43,558 nucleotides of DNA. Origin: Asparagopsis taxiformis (lineage: Eukaryota > Rhodophyta > Florideophyceae > Bonnemaisoniales > Bonnemaisoniaceae). This document shows, in pieces, positions 19,531-28,436 of the stretch. The notes under the pieces were generated by a model, which saw only the letters and a program-made list of their open reading frames with translations, was not told the origin of the DNA and ran no database searches. Positions within the stretch are counted from its first letter, which is position 1. Each line of letters opens with the position of its first letter. A program made the position numbers and the translations under genes. The DNA lies in contig JALQPE010002277.1 in NCBI GenBank assembly GCA_030407315.1, forward strand, positions 1 through 43,558. Reading direction: 5' to 3'.

Positions 19531-19627
19531 CTGCAGATTGAAAGTAGAGAGCGTGTTAGAAGTTATACCGATCAATACTAAGGTCTAAACCTTGAAATAG
19601 ACCGAAAGGTGAAAGGTATAAACTTAC
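19531..19627 (-). promoter_or_regulatory. Predicted start-codon-creating intron, element A
   Basis: Sense strand: GTAAGTTTATACC at the 5' end, TTCTAAC branch-like sequence, and a pyrimidine-rich stretch ending in CTGCAG. The exon before it ends in A and the exon after begins TG, so splicing creates ATG in the zinc-finger frame. Size (97 bp) and position match the 96-bp introns in B (21098-21193) and C (37876-37971), although intron sequences differ. Confidence 0.65.
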
Positions 19628-19811
19628 TTGTGGAAACAGTTGACAATAAAACCAAACGTTCGATGAGTTTATTCGGTGATATGTAAAGGCTATAACGCTA
19701 TACCGATCAGGACAAGGTCACTGTCTTACAAGAGCAGGACCGAGTTGAGAAAGGTATAGACTAGCCAATATAAAAGCAAAGGCCAATTCCACTAATTGGG
19801 CCTTGAATGGC

Positions 19812-19830
19812 CCGGTAGCCGAGTCGGTTG
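19812..19830 (+). other. 5' half of a tRNA-like sequence, interrupted by element B
   Basis: CCCGGTAGCCGAGTCGGTTG contains a perfect Pol III A-box (TAGCCGAGTCGG, consensus TRGCNNAGYNGG). The other half, with a B-box GGTTCAAACCC and a T-arm-like stem, continues at 26371 after element B. Spacing between the boxes across the join is about 44 bp, normal for a tRNA gene. The flanking acceptor stem does not pair. It is antisense within the leader of element A. Confidence 0.55.
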
Positions 19831-20305
19831 TGTTGAATCACTGCGAATAGGCCTCGAAGGCCTAATTCCGTGAGAAAACTTTGACTCTCGATTTCTCTAT
19901 GAAGGAGTGCTCTGAGCGCTCCGAAACCTATCTCATTGTATTCAGCGTCACCGAATTAGTCGGGTAGCAACTTCTCCGGGGCTCTTACGACACTCCATTA
20001 CGGAGTAACTAGCCTCAGAAGTTTTAATTTGTTTGTCATAATTCAAATTAGTAATTAGAAATGCTAGGACGAGTTGAGGTCCTGGCACTGGGAAAAATGT
20101 TATGATATATGTACACGTGGCGATGGCATGATAGAAATCACACGTGTACCAGATTGGCAGGTGGTGATGGCAACGACAGACTGTCTGGACAAACCAAGAA
20201 CAGGCTGTCCGACTCACCGTTGGCGCATCTCGCCAGTAGTAGAAATAATCTGGTGAGCTCGCAATTTTTAGTAAACACTGGTAAGCGACCATTTTGATTC
20301 TCACA
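19831..20305 (+). repeat. 5' LTR of element B
   Basis: 475 bp, TGTTGAATCA to TTCTCACA. It matches the 3' LTR at 25891-26365 with no difference that I can see. It contains the inverted CACGTG pair (20111-20149) preceded by an AT-rich TGATATATG stretch that could be a TATA-type element. Confidence 0.95.
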
Positions 20306-20328
20306 GGTTATGGGCCCAGCACGCTTTC
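20306..20328 (+). promoter_or_regulatory. Primer-binding site for initiator tRNA-Met (internal)
   Basis: It directly abuts the 5' LTR. The sequence GGTTATGGGCCCAGCACGCT and the next base are complementary to the anticodon stem-loop and adjacent 5' part of eukaryotic initiator tRNA-Met (AGCGTGCTGGGCCCATAACC, with CAT anticodon), not to the tRNA 3' end. Drosophila copia and yeast Ty5 prime from such an internal half-tRNA. The identical site in C is at 38746-38768. Confidence 0.85.
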
Positions 20329-20539
20329 GTGGTCGTTTCAATTTTATTTTGGCGCAGTGGTGAGTAATTTCGCCGGCGCGCGCGAACATATATTTCCAGC
20401 AGCCCTCGCTCCTCGTTCATTTTGCGTTACTCGGTACCCACGCTCTCCGCTCGTTGCGTGCTTCTCCTCTCGCTCGCTCGCTCGTATTGCCCATTCTTCC
20501 CGCGCGTTCTTACTCGTTTCTTTCTGCGCGTTGCACTCC

Positions 20540-20690
20540 GCCTCGCTCCCCGGCGCCTGTACGCCTCGCTCCCCGGCGCCTGTACGCCTCGCTCCCGGCG
20601 CCTGTACGCCTCGCTCCCGGCGCCTGTACGCTCGCTCCGGCGCCTGTACGCCTCGCTCCCGGCGCCTGTACGCCTCGCTCCGCTCGGCGC
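20540..20690 (+). repeat. 23-bp minisatellite in the leader of B
   Basis: About six to seven copies of CGCCTGTACGCCTCGCTCCC with adjoining GG bases. Unit length varies by 1-3 bases, mostly in the C-run. Element C has the same array at about 38384-38535. Copy-level differences between two otherwise near-identical elements show that the array is unstable or poorly resolved. Confidence 0.85.
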
Positions 20691-20842
20691 ACTCCGGACA
20701 AAACTTTTCTGTCATCTTGACATCAATTGTCAACTATAACTGTCACATTGACACTGTGTCATCACTACAGGTGACATCCTGGCAGTTTGCGACATACTTG
20801 GAATATCTCAAGACACTTGAGGCAACTCAAAGAAAAAAGTAA

Positions 20843-20926
20843 TACGGCGTTCCGTTGGGGACTCGAACGCACGACCAATAATTCTTGGTCTGCACAGTAT
20901 TAACGACTGAGCAACTGGGCTGTTTT
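20843..20926 (-). other. tRNA-like sequence antisense in the leader of B
   Basis: On the minus strand: GCCCAGTTGCTCAGTCGTTA (A-box-like), an anticodon-arm-like hairpin GACCA...TGGTC, then GCGTTCGAGTCC (B-box-like). Acceptor and T stems pair poorly, so it is probably not a working tRNA. It occupies the same leader position and orientation as the copies in A and C (38147-38222). Confidence 0.5.
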
Positions 20927-21097
20927 TGCCCAACCTATTGGATCTACCGGCTGCTTCTATCTTGGCTCGTCTAAACCTTTCTCAACTCGGTTCTGCTCTT
21001 GTAAGTCAGCAACCTTGTCCTGATCGGTATAGCATTATAGCCTTCACTACACATCAACTAAAATACATTGGTTTTCGTCTCATCAACTCTATCAAAA

Positions 21098-21193
21098 GTA
21101 CGTTAATACCTTTCATCTTTCGGTCATTTTCAAGGTTTAGACCTTAGTAAGATCGGTATAACTCCTAACCTTTCGCCTTTACTTCTCCTGCAG
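21098..21193 (+). promoter_or_regulatory. Predicted start-codon-creating intron, element B
   Basis: 96 bp: ATCAAAA/GTACGTTAATACC donor, CTCCTAAC branch-like site, TTACTTCTCCTGCAG acceptor. Splicing joins A21097 to TG at 21194, making ATG TCT AGC in the zinc-finger frame. An alternative upstream donor CTCTT/GTAAGT near 21000 is also conserved in A and C. Confidence 0.65.
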
Positions 21194-21615
21194 TGTCTAG
21201 CAGTGACGAAGAAGATCGTGTTCAGCCACGACTTGAAGAACCTCGTCCAAGGCTTCGCCGGGAAGGAGAATCTCTCCGCGATCGCGTCTTCCGGAAGGCT
21301 TATAGCATTGCCGAGAGGAGAGATAACAAGACGAAGTACGCTGCGCACAAGGACGCGAATCGCTCTAGGTGCAAAGATTGCAACGTTTATCTCAATTCTG
21401 CCGAGTCGAGGGTCGCTCATTACAACGGCGCAAGACATAAAAAGACAGTCGAACGTCTTAAAGAAGGAGGTCTAAAGGTTTGCCGACCGTGTGGAGTCAT
21501 CGTCCGCACGAAAAGTGAATTCGACAACCACCTCCGCGGCCGTCGCCATCTAGGAATTGAGAAGGCACTCAAAATCTCCAAAGCTTCTAAAGCTTCTTCC
21601 TCCACTTCCGATTAG
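21194..21615 (+). CDS. Accessory double zinc-finger protein of copia element B
   Basis: About 140 residues, matching the A copy over its whole length (SSSDEEDRVQPR start, RREGESLRDRVFRKAYSIAERR, then CKDC...H...H and CRPC...H...H fingers). Both fingers keep C-x2-C-x12-H-x5-H, the U1/JAZ spacing. Differences from A are mostly conservative and avoid zinc ligands and nearby aromatics, as expected under selection. The start requires splicing; the frame has no ATG in genomic DNA. It lies 183 bp before gag-pol on the same strand. It might bind element RNA or an RNA-processing complex, or antagonise host silencing; none of these is shown. Confidence 0.78.
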
Positions 21616-21690
21616 ATAATTTCGTTTCTATACTCTAGGAATCTAGCTGATTTCGCATCCATAAACCTTGTTCACTTGTTCTCCTTCTTT

Positions 21691-21702
21691 CTTCGCTCTT
21701 AG
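21691..21702 (+). promoter_or_regulatory. Conserved 3' splice-like site before gag-pol (B)
   Basis: The pyrimidine run CTCCTTCTTTCTTCGCTCTTAG ends at 21702, between the zinc-finger stop and the gag-pol ATG. Element A keeps GCTCTTAG at the equivalent place. A leader donor joined here would skip the zinc-finger ORF and bring gag-pol to the front of the message. Confidence 0.4.
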
Positions 21703-21740
21703 CTAGAAGTTTCTATCCTATAGACCCCAGCTTGGTCCTC

Positions 21741-21757
21741 GACGACTATCAGTCGTC
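21741..21757 (+). promoter_or_regulatory. Stem-loop 41 nt before the gag-pol ATG (element B)
   Basis: GACGACT-ATC-AGTCGTC, a perfect 7-bp stem with a 3-nt loop. See the element A version, where pairing is kept through G-U changes. Confidence 0.5.
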
Positions 21758-21798
21758 TACTTGGGAAAGGTCGAACAGATAAAATATATTAAAGAGCG

Positions 21799-24700
21799 AT
21801 GGAGAGCAATACATCTGGGATCCGAATAGAGAAGCTGGACTACTCCAACTTCCATTCATGGAAACAAAAGATGGAACTCATCCTCGGTCATCGAGAGGTA
21901 GACGAAATGATTGACTCGGAACTTTGTCCTCCTCGCCCTACAGACCCAGAAGAGCTTTCGAAATGGCTACGGAAGGATAAAACTGCCCGAATGGCCATCG
22001 GAATCACGTTGTCCGACGAGATGCTCAAGAATGTTACACACACCACTACTGCTCTAGAAATGTGGCAAGAGATTTGTAACGTGCATCAAAGGCATACATT
22101 GCTCAACAAACTAGCCGCGAGGCGGGACTTCTATACTGCTACGATGAGACCAGGTGAGCAAATGCTGGTTTATATCAACCGGGTTCGACAAATGGCAACA
22201 GTATTGACCTCCATGGGTGTCAACATTGACGATAAAGAAATGGCCATGGCTGTTCTCAATGGACTTCCCTCGTCTTTCCAAACGCTTATTACTGCTCTTG
22301 ATGCTATCGGGGATGAGGACCCCACCTTTACGTTCGACAAAGTACGCAGTCTCCTTCTCCAAGAGGAGCGTCGAGCTGCGATCCAGAAACCTCGAGGGTC
22401 GTCTTCGGATACAGCTGCTTTGGTTTCCACAAGTGGAAAGCCTTCTGGAAACATCAACAGGAAGAAATGTACCCACTGTGGGCGTACGAACCATACAGAG
22501 CCGTATTGTTGGCAGAAGTATGGCCGACCTCCCCGCTCCCGCTCGAACAAACCTCGCACTTCTGCTCACATATCTCAACGAGAGTCGAACTTAACCTCTA
22601 TGGCTGCCGTAGCGATGGACACTGAACAGAACAAAGATGATGAAGGAAAAGAGTATGTTTGTCTACTCTCATCATATTCTGAGTCGCTCAAGGAGATACA
22701 CATCGCATCTACCTGGTACATCGACTCCGCAGCTACTTCTCATATGACGTTCGATCGAACAATGTTTGTTTCCTACAAGAAATTAAAACCTTTCAGTGTG
22801 ACTCTAGGAGACAAATCAACTGCACTAGCTGTGGGATGTGGCGATGTTAAACTTTCAATCCTAGTAAACGGGAAAGAAAGAGTTTACCTACTTAAAGATG
22901 TCCTTCATGTTCCGTCATTTATTTTTTCCCTCATATCAGTGAGTACTCTCACTGCTCGTGGAATATCGGTACAGTTTACGAACAATGGAGTCATCTTAAC
23001 TAAAGACGGAGGCGCGATAGCCACCGGACACAAACGTAACGGACTCTATGCTATCGATCTCAATGTTCCTATTAAAGAAAGGGATATTGGAATAGAATCT
23101 GCTTGTGTTGCTTCTCTGCAACTATGGCATGAACGATTAGGCCACTTCGACAAAAATGGAATATCTCGAATGGCACAAATCTCCGCGGTGAATGGACTCA
23201 GAATCAAAAACGACTCATCCCCGAAAACCCATCTGTGTGAAGGGTGCGTTACCGGTAAAATGCCTCGTGTAGCGATCCCGAAATCTTCTCTGACGAGAGC
23301 CTTTGAGATACTTGATTTAGTTCACACAGACCTAGCAGGGCCTATAGAACCACGCTCAAAAGGGGGAGCTCGATATTTCGTTACTTTCATTGACGACAAG
23401 TCTCGTTGGCTCACTGTCTATCCGTTGCATCGGAAGTCTGATTGCTTCGATGCATTCCAGCGATTTCTGTGTTTGGCTGAAACACAAACAGGGCGAGTAC
23501 TTCGTCAATTACGCTCCGACGGAGGGGGAGAATATTTCTCCAATGAGTTCTGCTCTTTCCTTGAAATGAAAGGCATCAAACGGCAGACGACTTGTGCATA
23601 CACTCCACAACAGAACGGCGTAGCAGAACGTATGAATCGAACTCTGAAGGATCACATTCGAACCATGCTTCATCACAACTCTACTCCATTGGAGTTCTGG
23701 GCAGAGGCACTCTCTTGTGCTGCCTACATTCGTAATCGAATTACTAGTCGTTCTCTTCCATCTGGAACGACTCCTTTTGAAATCTGGCACGGCCGAAAAC
23801 CAAACATCGCGCACTTGCGCACGTTCGGCAGTAATTGCTGGTATAAAATTCCAGATAAACATCTACAGACGCTAGACTACCGTTCAGTCAAAGCGATAAT
23901 GCTTGGGTACGCAGAAGCACAGAAAGCATACAAGTTATGGGACTTTACAAATGAGAAAATAGTAGTGTCTCGAGATGTGATCTTCGACGAGACGAAATCG
24001 AAAACGGTGACTAAGGAGTCTGACTACACAGAATTTGACACTTTCTCTTATGAGACTTTTGAGAACCACACATCTGAGAACTCTCCAGGTTCTCGTACAT
24101 AAAAGAACTCTCCTCCCTCTCCACCCTCAAGTCCCTCTACTGAACATATCACATCACAGCCACAATCTCCTCCACCCACATCTGCTTCAGGACCTGACGT
24201 TTCCATTATGAATGCTCCTCGAAAATCTTCCCGTGCTCGAAAACCTCCGGGTGAATGGTGGAAAACCACTGCCATCGTTTCTGCTGCGGCTGATTCCACT
24301 CCAGAACACCTCCTCACCTTCACTGAGGTGACCAAGGGGGAGGAGAAAGGTCTATGGATCGAAGCAATCCAATCCGAAATGGATTCTCTCCATGCAAATC
24401 GCACTTGGATTCTGGTCCCCCGCAGTGAAGCTGTCAACCTTCTTTCTTCAAAATGGGTCTTCAAACGCAAAGATATCATCAACGACAACGGAGAGCACTC
24501 AATAAAGCATAAAGCTCGGCTCGTAACGCGAGGATTCGAGCAGAAATATGGCATTGACTATGCCGAAACATACGCACCTGTTGTCAAGTTCTGCACTCTA
24601 CGCATGTTCTTCGCTCTGACTGTTCATCACGATCTTTTCTGCGATCAGATGGATGTGAAGACAGCCTTTCTCTATGGTGACCTCGAACAAGAAATATACA

Positions 24701-25875
24701 TGGAGCAGCCTGAGGGGTTTGTGAGTCCAGCGTATCCCAACCATGTCTGTAAACTTCAGAAAGCACTTTACGGTCTCAAACAGGCTCCAAGGCAGTGGCA
24801 CGCTAAAATTGACGAGTTTCTCATATCTGAACTCACATTCCAGAGCTCCCCGTACGATCCATGCTTCTATGTTAGGAACAGTAAGGATTCTATGATGATC
24901 ATTGCACTTTACGTGGATGATTTGTTGCTGGCCTCTAGCAGCAGAGACTTATTGGACGAACTAAAGGAAGAGTTCTGCAAACGCTTCGAGATGAAAGACT
25001 GTGGCAGAGCTCGAGTGTGCCTTGGACTAGAAATTGTACGAGACCCTTCCAGAGGGCTGTTGCACTTGAATCAAACCCGATACGCCGAAAAGGTATTGGA
25101 ACGATTCGGAATGGAAAACTCCAGCCCTGTTACAACTCCAATGCAAGCTCAGATCTCGATTGGGGATACCGAAACAGAGGCAATTGACTCCACACTCTAC
25201 CGCAAAGCCATTGGAAGCCTAATGTATCTAGCTGTGGGAACTCGTCCTGACATCGCGTTTGCAGTCGGAAGACTTGCTCAGTTCGTCGAGACTCCAACCA
25301 AATCTCTCTGGGTAGCTGTGAAGCGCGTTCTACGATATGTTTCAGGTACTAAAGGTTTTGGGGTACTTTACAAGGCCTCAGAGGATCTATCACCGGTAGG
25401 ATTTAGCGACTCAGATTGGGGAGGCTGCACAATAAATCGGAAATCTACCAGCGGCTACGTCTTCATGATGGCTGGCGCAGCTGTGAGCTGGAAGTCTCGC
25501 AAGCAAAGCTGTGTAGCTCAGTCTTCCTCCGAGGCTGAATACATGGCCCTGAGTGCTGCTGTAAAGGAGGCTATTTGGCTCAGCAATATAGTTGGTTTCG
25601 GCAGCGGGAACAGCTCCGCAGATCCGATTCTCATCAATGTCGATAACCAAGGCTCAATCAAGATGGCCAAGAATGACGCATCGGGAACTCGAACCAAACA
25701 TATCGACATCCAATATCATTTCGTCCGAGATTGTCTACTGAAGGAGATGTTTGCAATTGACTACTGCCCAACATCTGAAATGATAGCCGACCTGCTGACT
25801 AAGCCTCTGCAACGCGTTCAGTTCATGAAGCTCCGAGAACTTATGGGTGTGTCAGCACTGTCATCAATCGAGTAA
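21799..25875 (+). pseudogene. Ty1/copia gag-pol of element B, one nonsense codon
   Basis: The reading frame runs from the ATG at 21799 to the TAA at 25873-25875, with one internal TAA at 24100-24102, in the Ser/Pro linker between integrase and reverse transcriptase. Element C has CAA at the same codon, so a single C-to-T change explains it. Upstream: copia Gag, CCHC knuckle (C224 start), protease DSAATSHM (D309), integrase with HHCC and DDE. Downstream: RT with [11 protein letters not shown] and YVDD, and RNase H with SDSDWGG and SSSEAEYMAL. The upstream half could still give Gag, protease and integrase; RT-RNaseH would need readthrough or supply from another copy. The frame ends before the polypurine tract, unlike element A. 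Confidence 0.92.
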
Positions 25876-25878
25876 GCC

Positions 25879-25890
25879 AAAGAGGGGGAG
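25879..25890 (+). promoter_or_regulatory. Polypurine tract of element B
   Basis: AAAGAGGGGGAG immediately before the 3' LTR TGTTGAATC; it primes plus-strand DNA synthesis. The same tract is seen as the complement at 14851-14863 (A) and 33183-33195 (C). Confidence 0.85.
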
Positions 25891-26365
25891 TGTTGAATCA
25901 CTGCGAATAGGCCTCGAAGGCCTAATTCCGTGAGAAAACTTTGACTCTCGATTTCTCTATGAAGGAGTGCTCTGAGCGCTCCGAAACCTATCTCATTGTA
26001 TTCAGCGTCACCGAATTAGTCGGGTAGCAACTTCTCCGGGGCTCTTACGACACTCCATTACGGAGTAACTAGCCTCAGAAGTTTTAATTTGTTTGTCATA
26101 ATTCAAATTAGTAATTAGAAATGCTAGGACGAGTTGAGGTCCTGGCACTGGGAAAAATGTTATGATATATGTACACGTGGCGATGGCATGATAGAAATCA
26201 CACGTGTACCAGATTGGCAGGTGGTGATGGCAACGACAGACTGTCTGGACAAACCAAGAACAGGCTGTCCGACTCACCGTTGGCGCATCTCGCCAGTAGT
26301 AGAAATAATCTGGTGAGCTCGCAATTTTTAGTAAACACTGGTAAGCGACCATTTTGATTCTCACA
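25891..26365 (+). repeat. 3' LTR of element B
   Basis: 475 bp, no visible difference from the 5' LTR at 19831-20305; followed by the duplicated target GGTTG. Confidence 0.95.
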
Positions 26366-26370
26366 GGTTG

Positions 26371-26690
26371 GACGGTCCACGGCGATGTATAGATCCTTGG
26401 TTCAAACCCCAGCAACGACGCTGGCTAAACTTTTTTCTTTCGCACGCGAACCCCAGATAAAAGAATGATGTCACCTGATGACGATGACCGAGAGACGGAT
26501 GGCAAGATGACAGAGTGTCAGTGTGACACGGTGTGAATGACAGGATGTCAGTGTCAGTGACAGGATGACACAGTGTCGGCGCGGAGTAGCGACAGAGGTG
26601 CGCGGCGGCGACAGAACGGAAGAAAAGCGAGTAGACGAAGAGAAGAGAGAACGAGGCGAGAACGAGACGAAATAGAACACTGATTTCCAT
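26371..26690 (-). mobile_element. Displaced leader fragment of element A
   Basis: It continues the tRNA-like sequence broken at 19830 (B-box GGTTCAAACCC at about 26399-26409). It then shows the features seen after the tRNA-like part in C: CTTTTTTCTTT, GATGTCACCTG, repeated GACAGTGTCA-type motifs, and a purine-rich block. No primer site and no LTR follow, so the 5' end of A is lost. The right limit is approximate. Confidence 0.6.
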
Positions 26691-27515
26691 ATGAACAGAA
26701 TGTACTTCCGGAAACAGAATCTGAAAATTTTTCGATGTTGATTGACTAATCGTAAGTTGATTGAATTGTGGCCAATGAGATGAACATATTGACTGATTGG
26801 CTGGAATTGCGCTAACAGTTCCAAGTTCATCACTGCCCAGCCCAATTGATTTGTCGTACAACCAGTCGCAGCTTGGTTCGTTTACAATCCTGACAGCCTG
26901 TCGACAATCTGCTCGCTTCTGCCTTGAAAGTTGCGTTTGAACCGTATTGGTAGTTTCCAAAACAATCTGACCATACTAGAGTTCGTATTTGATAACATTA
27001 TCTGTATTTATTTTATAAAAAAACTATATGTGCACCGTGGTTATATTGTTAATACTTGCTCGCCGTGTTGGTGCAGCAGCATGAAAGCGATCCATTTCAT
27101 GTCTGCCGATGCATTGCACTAATGCGCATAGGCAGATAAATGAATAGTTTAACTGGAACATGTGAGTGTATATCCCTTGTCTAAACGCTCAGGATCCTTA
27201 TGGCGCGCTTGGTGGGCCTGTAGAAATATAGCTGCCTCGTAAGAAAACCTGCCAGAGTAGACGAAATATAGTTATACTACAAAATGACAACCGTCATTCC
27301 AAGGTCGCATTCAATACATCACGACGTGTCTGTGTTGCTCATACTGGCCGAGAAACTTGATCGCTTTGTATGCTTCGCACCGTCCCTGTCGAGAGCCATG
27401 GGTGGCAGTTCGCTGAGCAGGCTGCTAAAGGTGAATTCAGCACCCGGCGACGCGGCAACTTCATTCGATCTCTTCTCCTCCATTGTGTCGACGACGGCGT
27501 TGACCATCGAGAAGA
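26691..27515. other. AT-richer sequence, no gene recognised
   Basis: It lies right of the truncated retroelement nest and left of the IPK stop. Short open frames here have no recognisable family and poor coding character. It probably contains the 3' flank of the IPK gene and a rearrangement junction. Confidence 0.5.
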
Positions 27516-28436
27516 TCAGCTTTGCTCGATGAGCACGTAGGGCTTGAGCGCGTTATGGGTCGAATGCAGACCTGTAATGTAGCCCTGATCACGGTCCATG
27601 CCCTTGGGCATACGGCCTGTATGTGCAAAATCAATCATTCGCACGTCGCAGGGCGCGTGACGCGTCAGGATGGATATTTGATAATCGGACAAGCGAGCCC
27701 TGGGGTTGATGGTATGCAGCTTGTGTAGGGCGCGCGCCCAGTGTGTATAGGGGGCGCGATTGTCGGTGTCGTAGATGAGCAGAATAGATGAGCCGATGAA
27801 ACGGAACTTGTCATTCTTTCTGAATTGGCGAAGAATATCCTCGATGGCGAGCTGAAAACGTAGCGCGACACCACTTCGCTGACCTGATTCGTCGATTAGA
27901 AAAAAAGTTAGCACATCTTGCAAGGACAAACGCATATGAGCGGAGATGGAATGACTTTGCGTTTTGATACCTTTCAAGCGTTTATTTTCCAGAGTGCGAT
28001 ACATACTGAGACTCTCCAGTCTGCAACCGGCGGTTTTGGTGCCGGTGACACGGTCGAGCGCATTCATTATGATTCTTTTCAACAAGCTGGATTCGTCGTC
28101 CTCAACGGTTTGCACACCCATTTTGAGGCCGATGACGCTGGGTCTCTCGAAGCCATAGGTGAGATTCTCGATCTTGATGGCCTTTCCACCGTCAACTGTG
28201 CCTTTGAAAGCGGGGATTAAGCGAGCGGGCCACTCGCCGCGTTGAGCGGCTCGATAAAAGCTTACTTCGCGCTCTTCAACTCTCTTGACGAGTGTAGCGC
28301 CATCGCTGTGGAAGCTGCCGTCGTGACGGCCGGCCTGTTCAAAATCGGAATCGGAAGACTTGGAATGCTTTGGTTTGGGCTCGATTGGCACGAGATTGAA
28401 AGTGGCGGGGATGACCTTTTGACCGGCGTGCGACAT
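27516..28436 (-). CDS. Inositol polyphosphate kinase family protein (IPK)
   Basis: 306 residues from the ATG at 28436. Family landmarks in order: FEQAGRHDGSF (32-42, like the QVGGH start of the fold), EREVSFYRAA (55-64), the inositol-phosphate-binding motif as RPSVIGLKMG (98-107), SSILLIYD (216-223, like SSLLxxYD), and MIDFAHT (267-273) with a following DQGYITGL. Members phosphorylate inositol phosphates (IP6K/Kcs1, IPMK/Arg82, IP3K), acting in phosphate, transcription and trafficking control. Length is close to a minimal IPK. Odd: the PxxxDxKxG motif has Gly (codon 28128-28130, GGC) where the catalytic Asp is expected; Lys105 is kept. The N-terminus overlaps, in another frame, the end of a galactosyltransferase fragment. 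It is either a young pseudogene or carries a sequence error at that codon; activity is doubtful. Confidence 0.85.
   Translation of the reverse strand: MSHAGQKVIPATFNLVPIEPKPKHSKSSDSDFEQAGRHDGSFHSDGATLVKRVEEREVSFYRAAQRGEWPARLIPAFKGTVDGGKAIKIENLTYGFERPSVIGLKMGVQTVEDDESSLLKRIIMNALDRVTGTKTAGCRLESLSMYRTLENKRLKGIKTQSHSISAHMRLSLQDVLTFFLIDESGQRSGVALRFQLAIEDILRQFRKNDKFRFIGSSILLIYDTDNRAPYTHWARALHKLHTINPRARLSDYQISILTRHAPCDVRMIDFAHTGRMPKGMDRDQGYITGLHSTHNALKPYVLIEQS

Larger units (their letters stand above)
19831..26365 (+). mobile_element. Complete Ty1/copia retrotransposon B, nested in element A
   Basis: 6535 bp flanked by a perfect 5-bp duplication GGTTG (19826-19830 and 26366-26370). LTRs of 475 bp (19831-20305, 25891-26365) look identical by eye, so insertion is very recent. 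Order: LTR, initiator-tRNA primer site, leader with 23-bp minisatellite and antisense tRNA-like sequence, zinc-finger ORF, gag-pol, polypurine tract, LTR. The one clear lesion is a TAA in gag-pol. Element C (32708-39242, opposite strand) is nearly identical. Confidence 0.95.

Noticed and set aside
20294..20842. Open frame across the leader of element B
   Set aside because: It spans the primer site and the 23-bp minisatellite, changes with repeat number in C, and has no recognisable domain.
20843..20926. Functional tRNA gene
   Set aside because: A-box-like and B-box-like motifs are present, but the acceptor and T stems do not pair properly in B and C, so only a tRNA-like sequence is called.
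21799..25875. Two separate genes (gag-integrase and RT-RNaseH) in element B
   Set aside because: They lie in the same frame, separated by one TAA that is CAA in element C; this is one gene with a nonsense change.
26361..26960. 199-codon minus-strand open frame
   Set aside because: It begins as leader sequence of element A, crosses a probable breakpoint, and is not matched by an equivalent frame in B or C.
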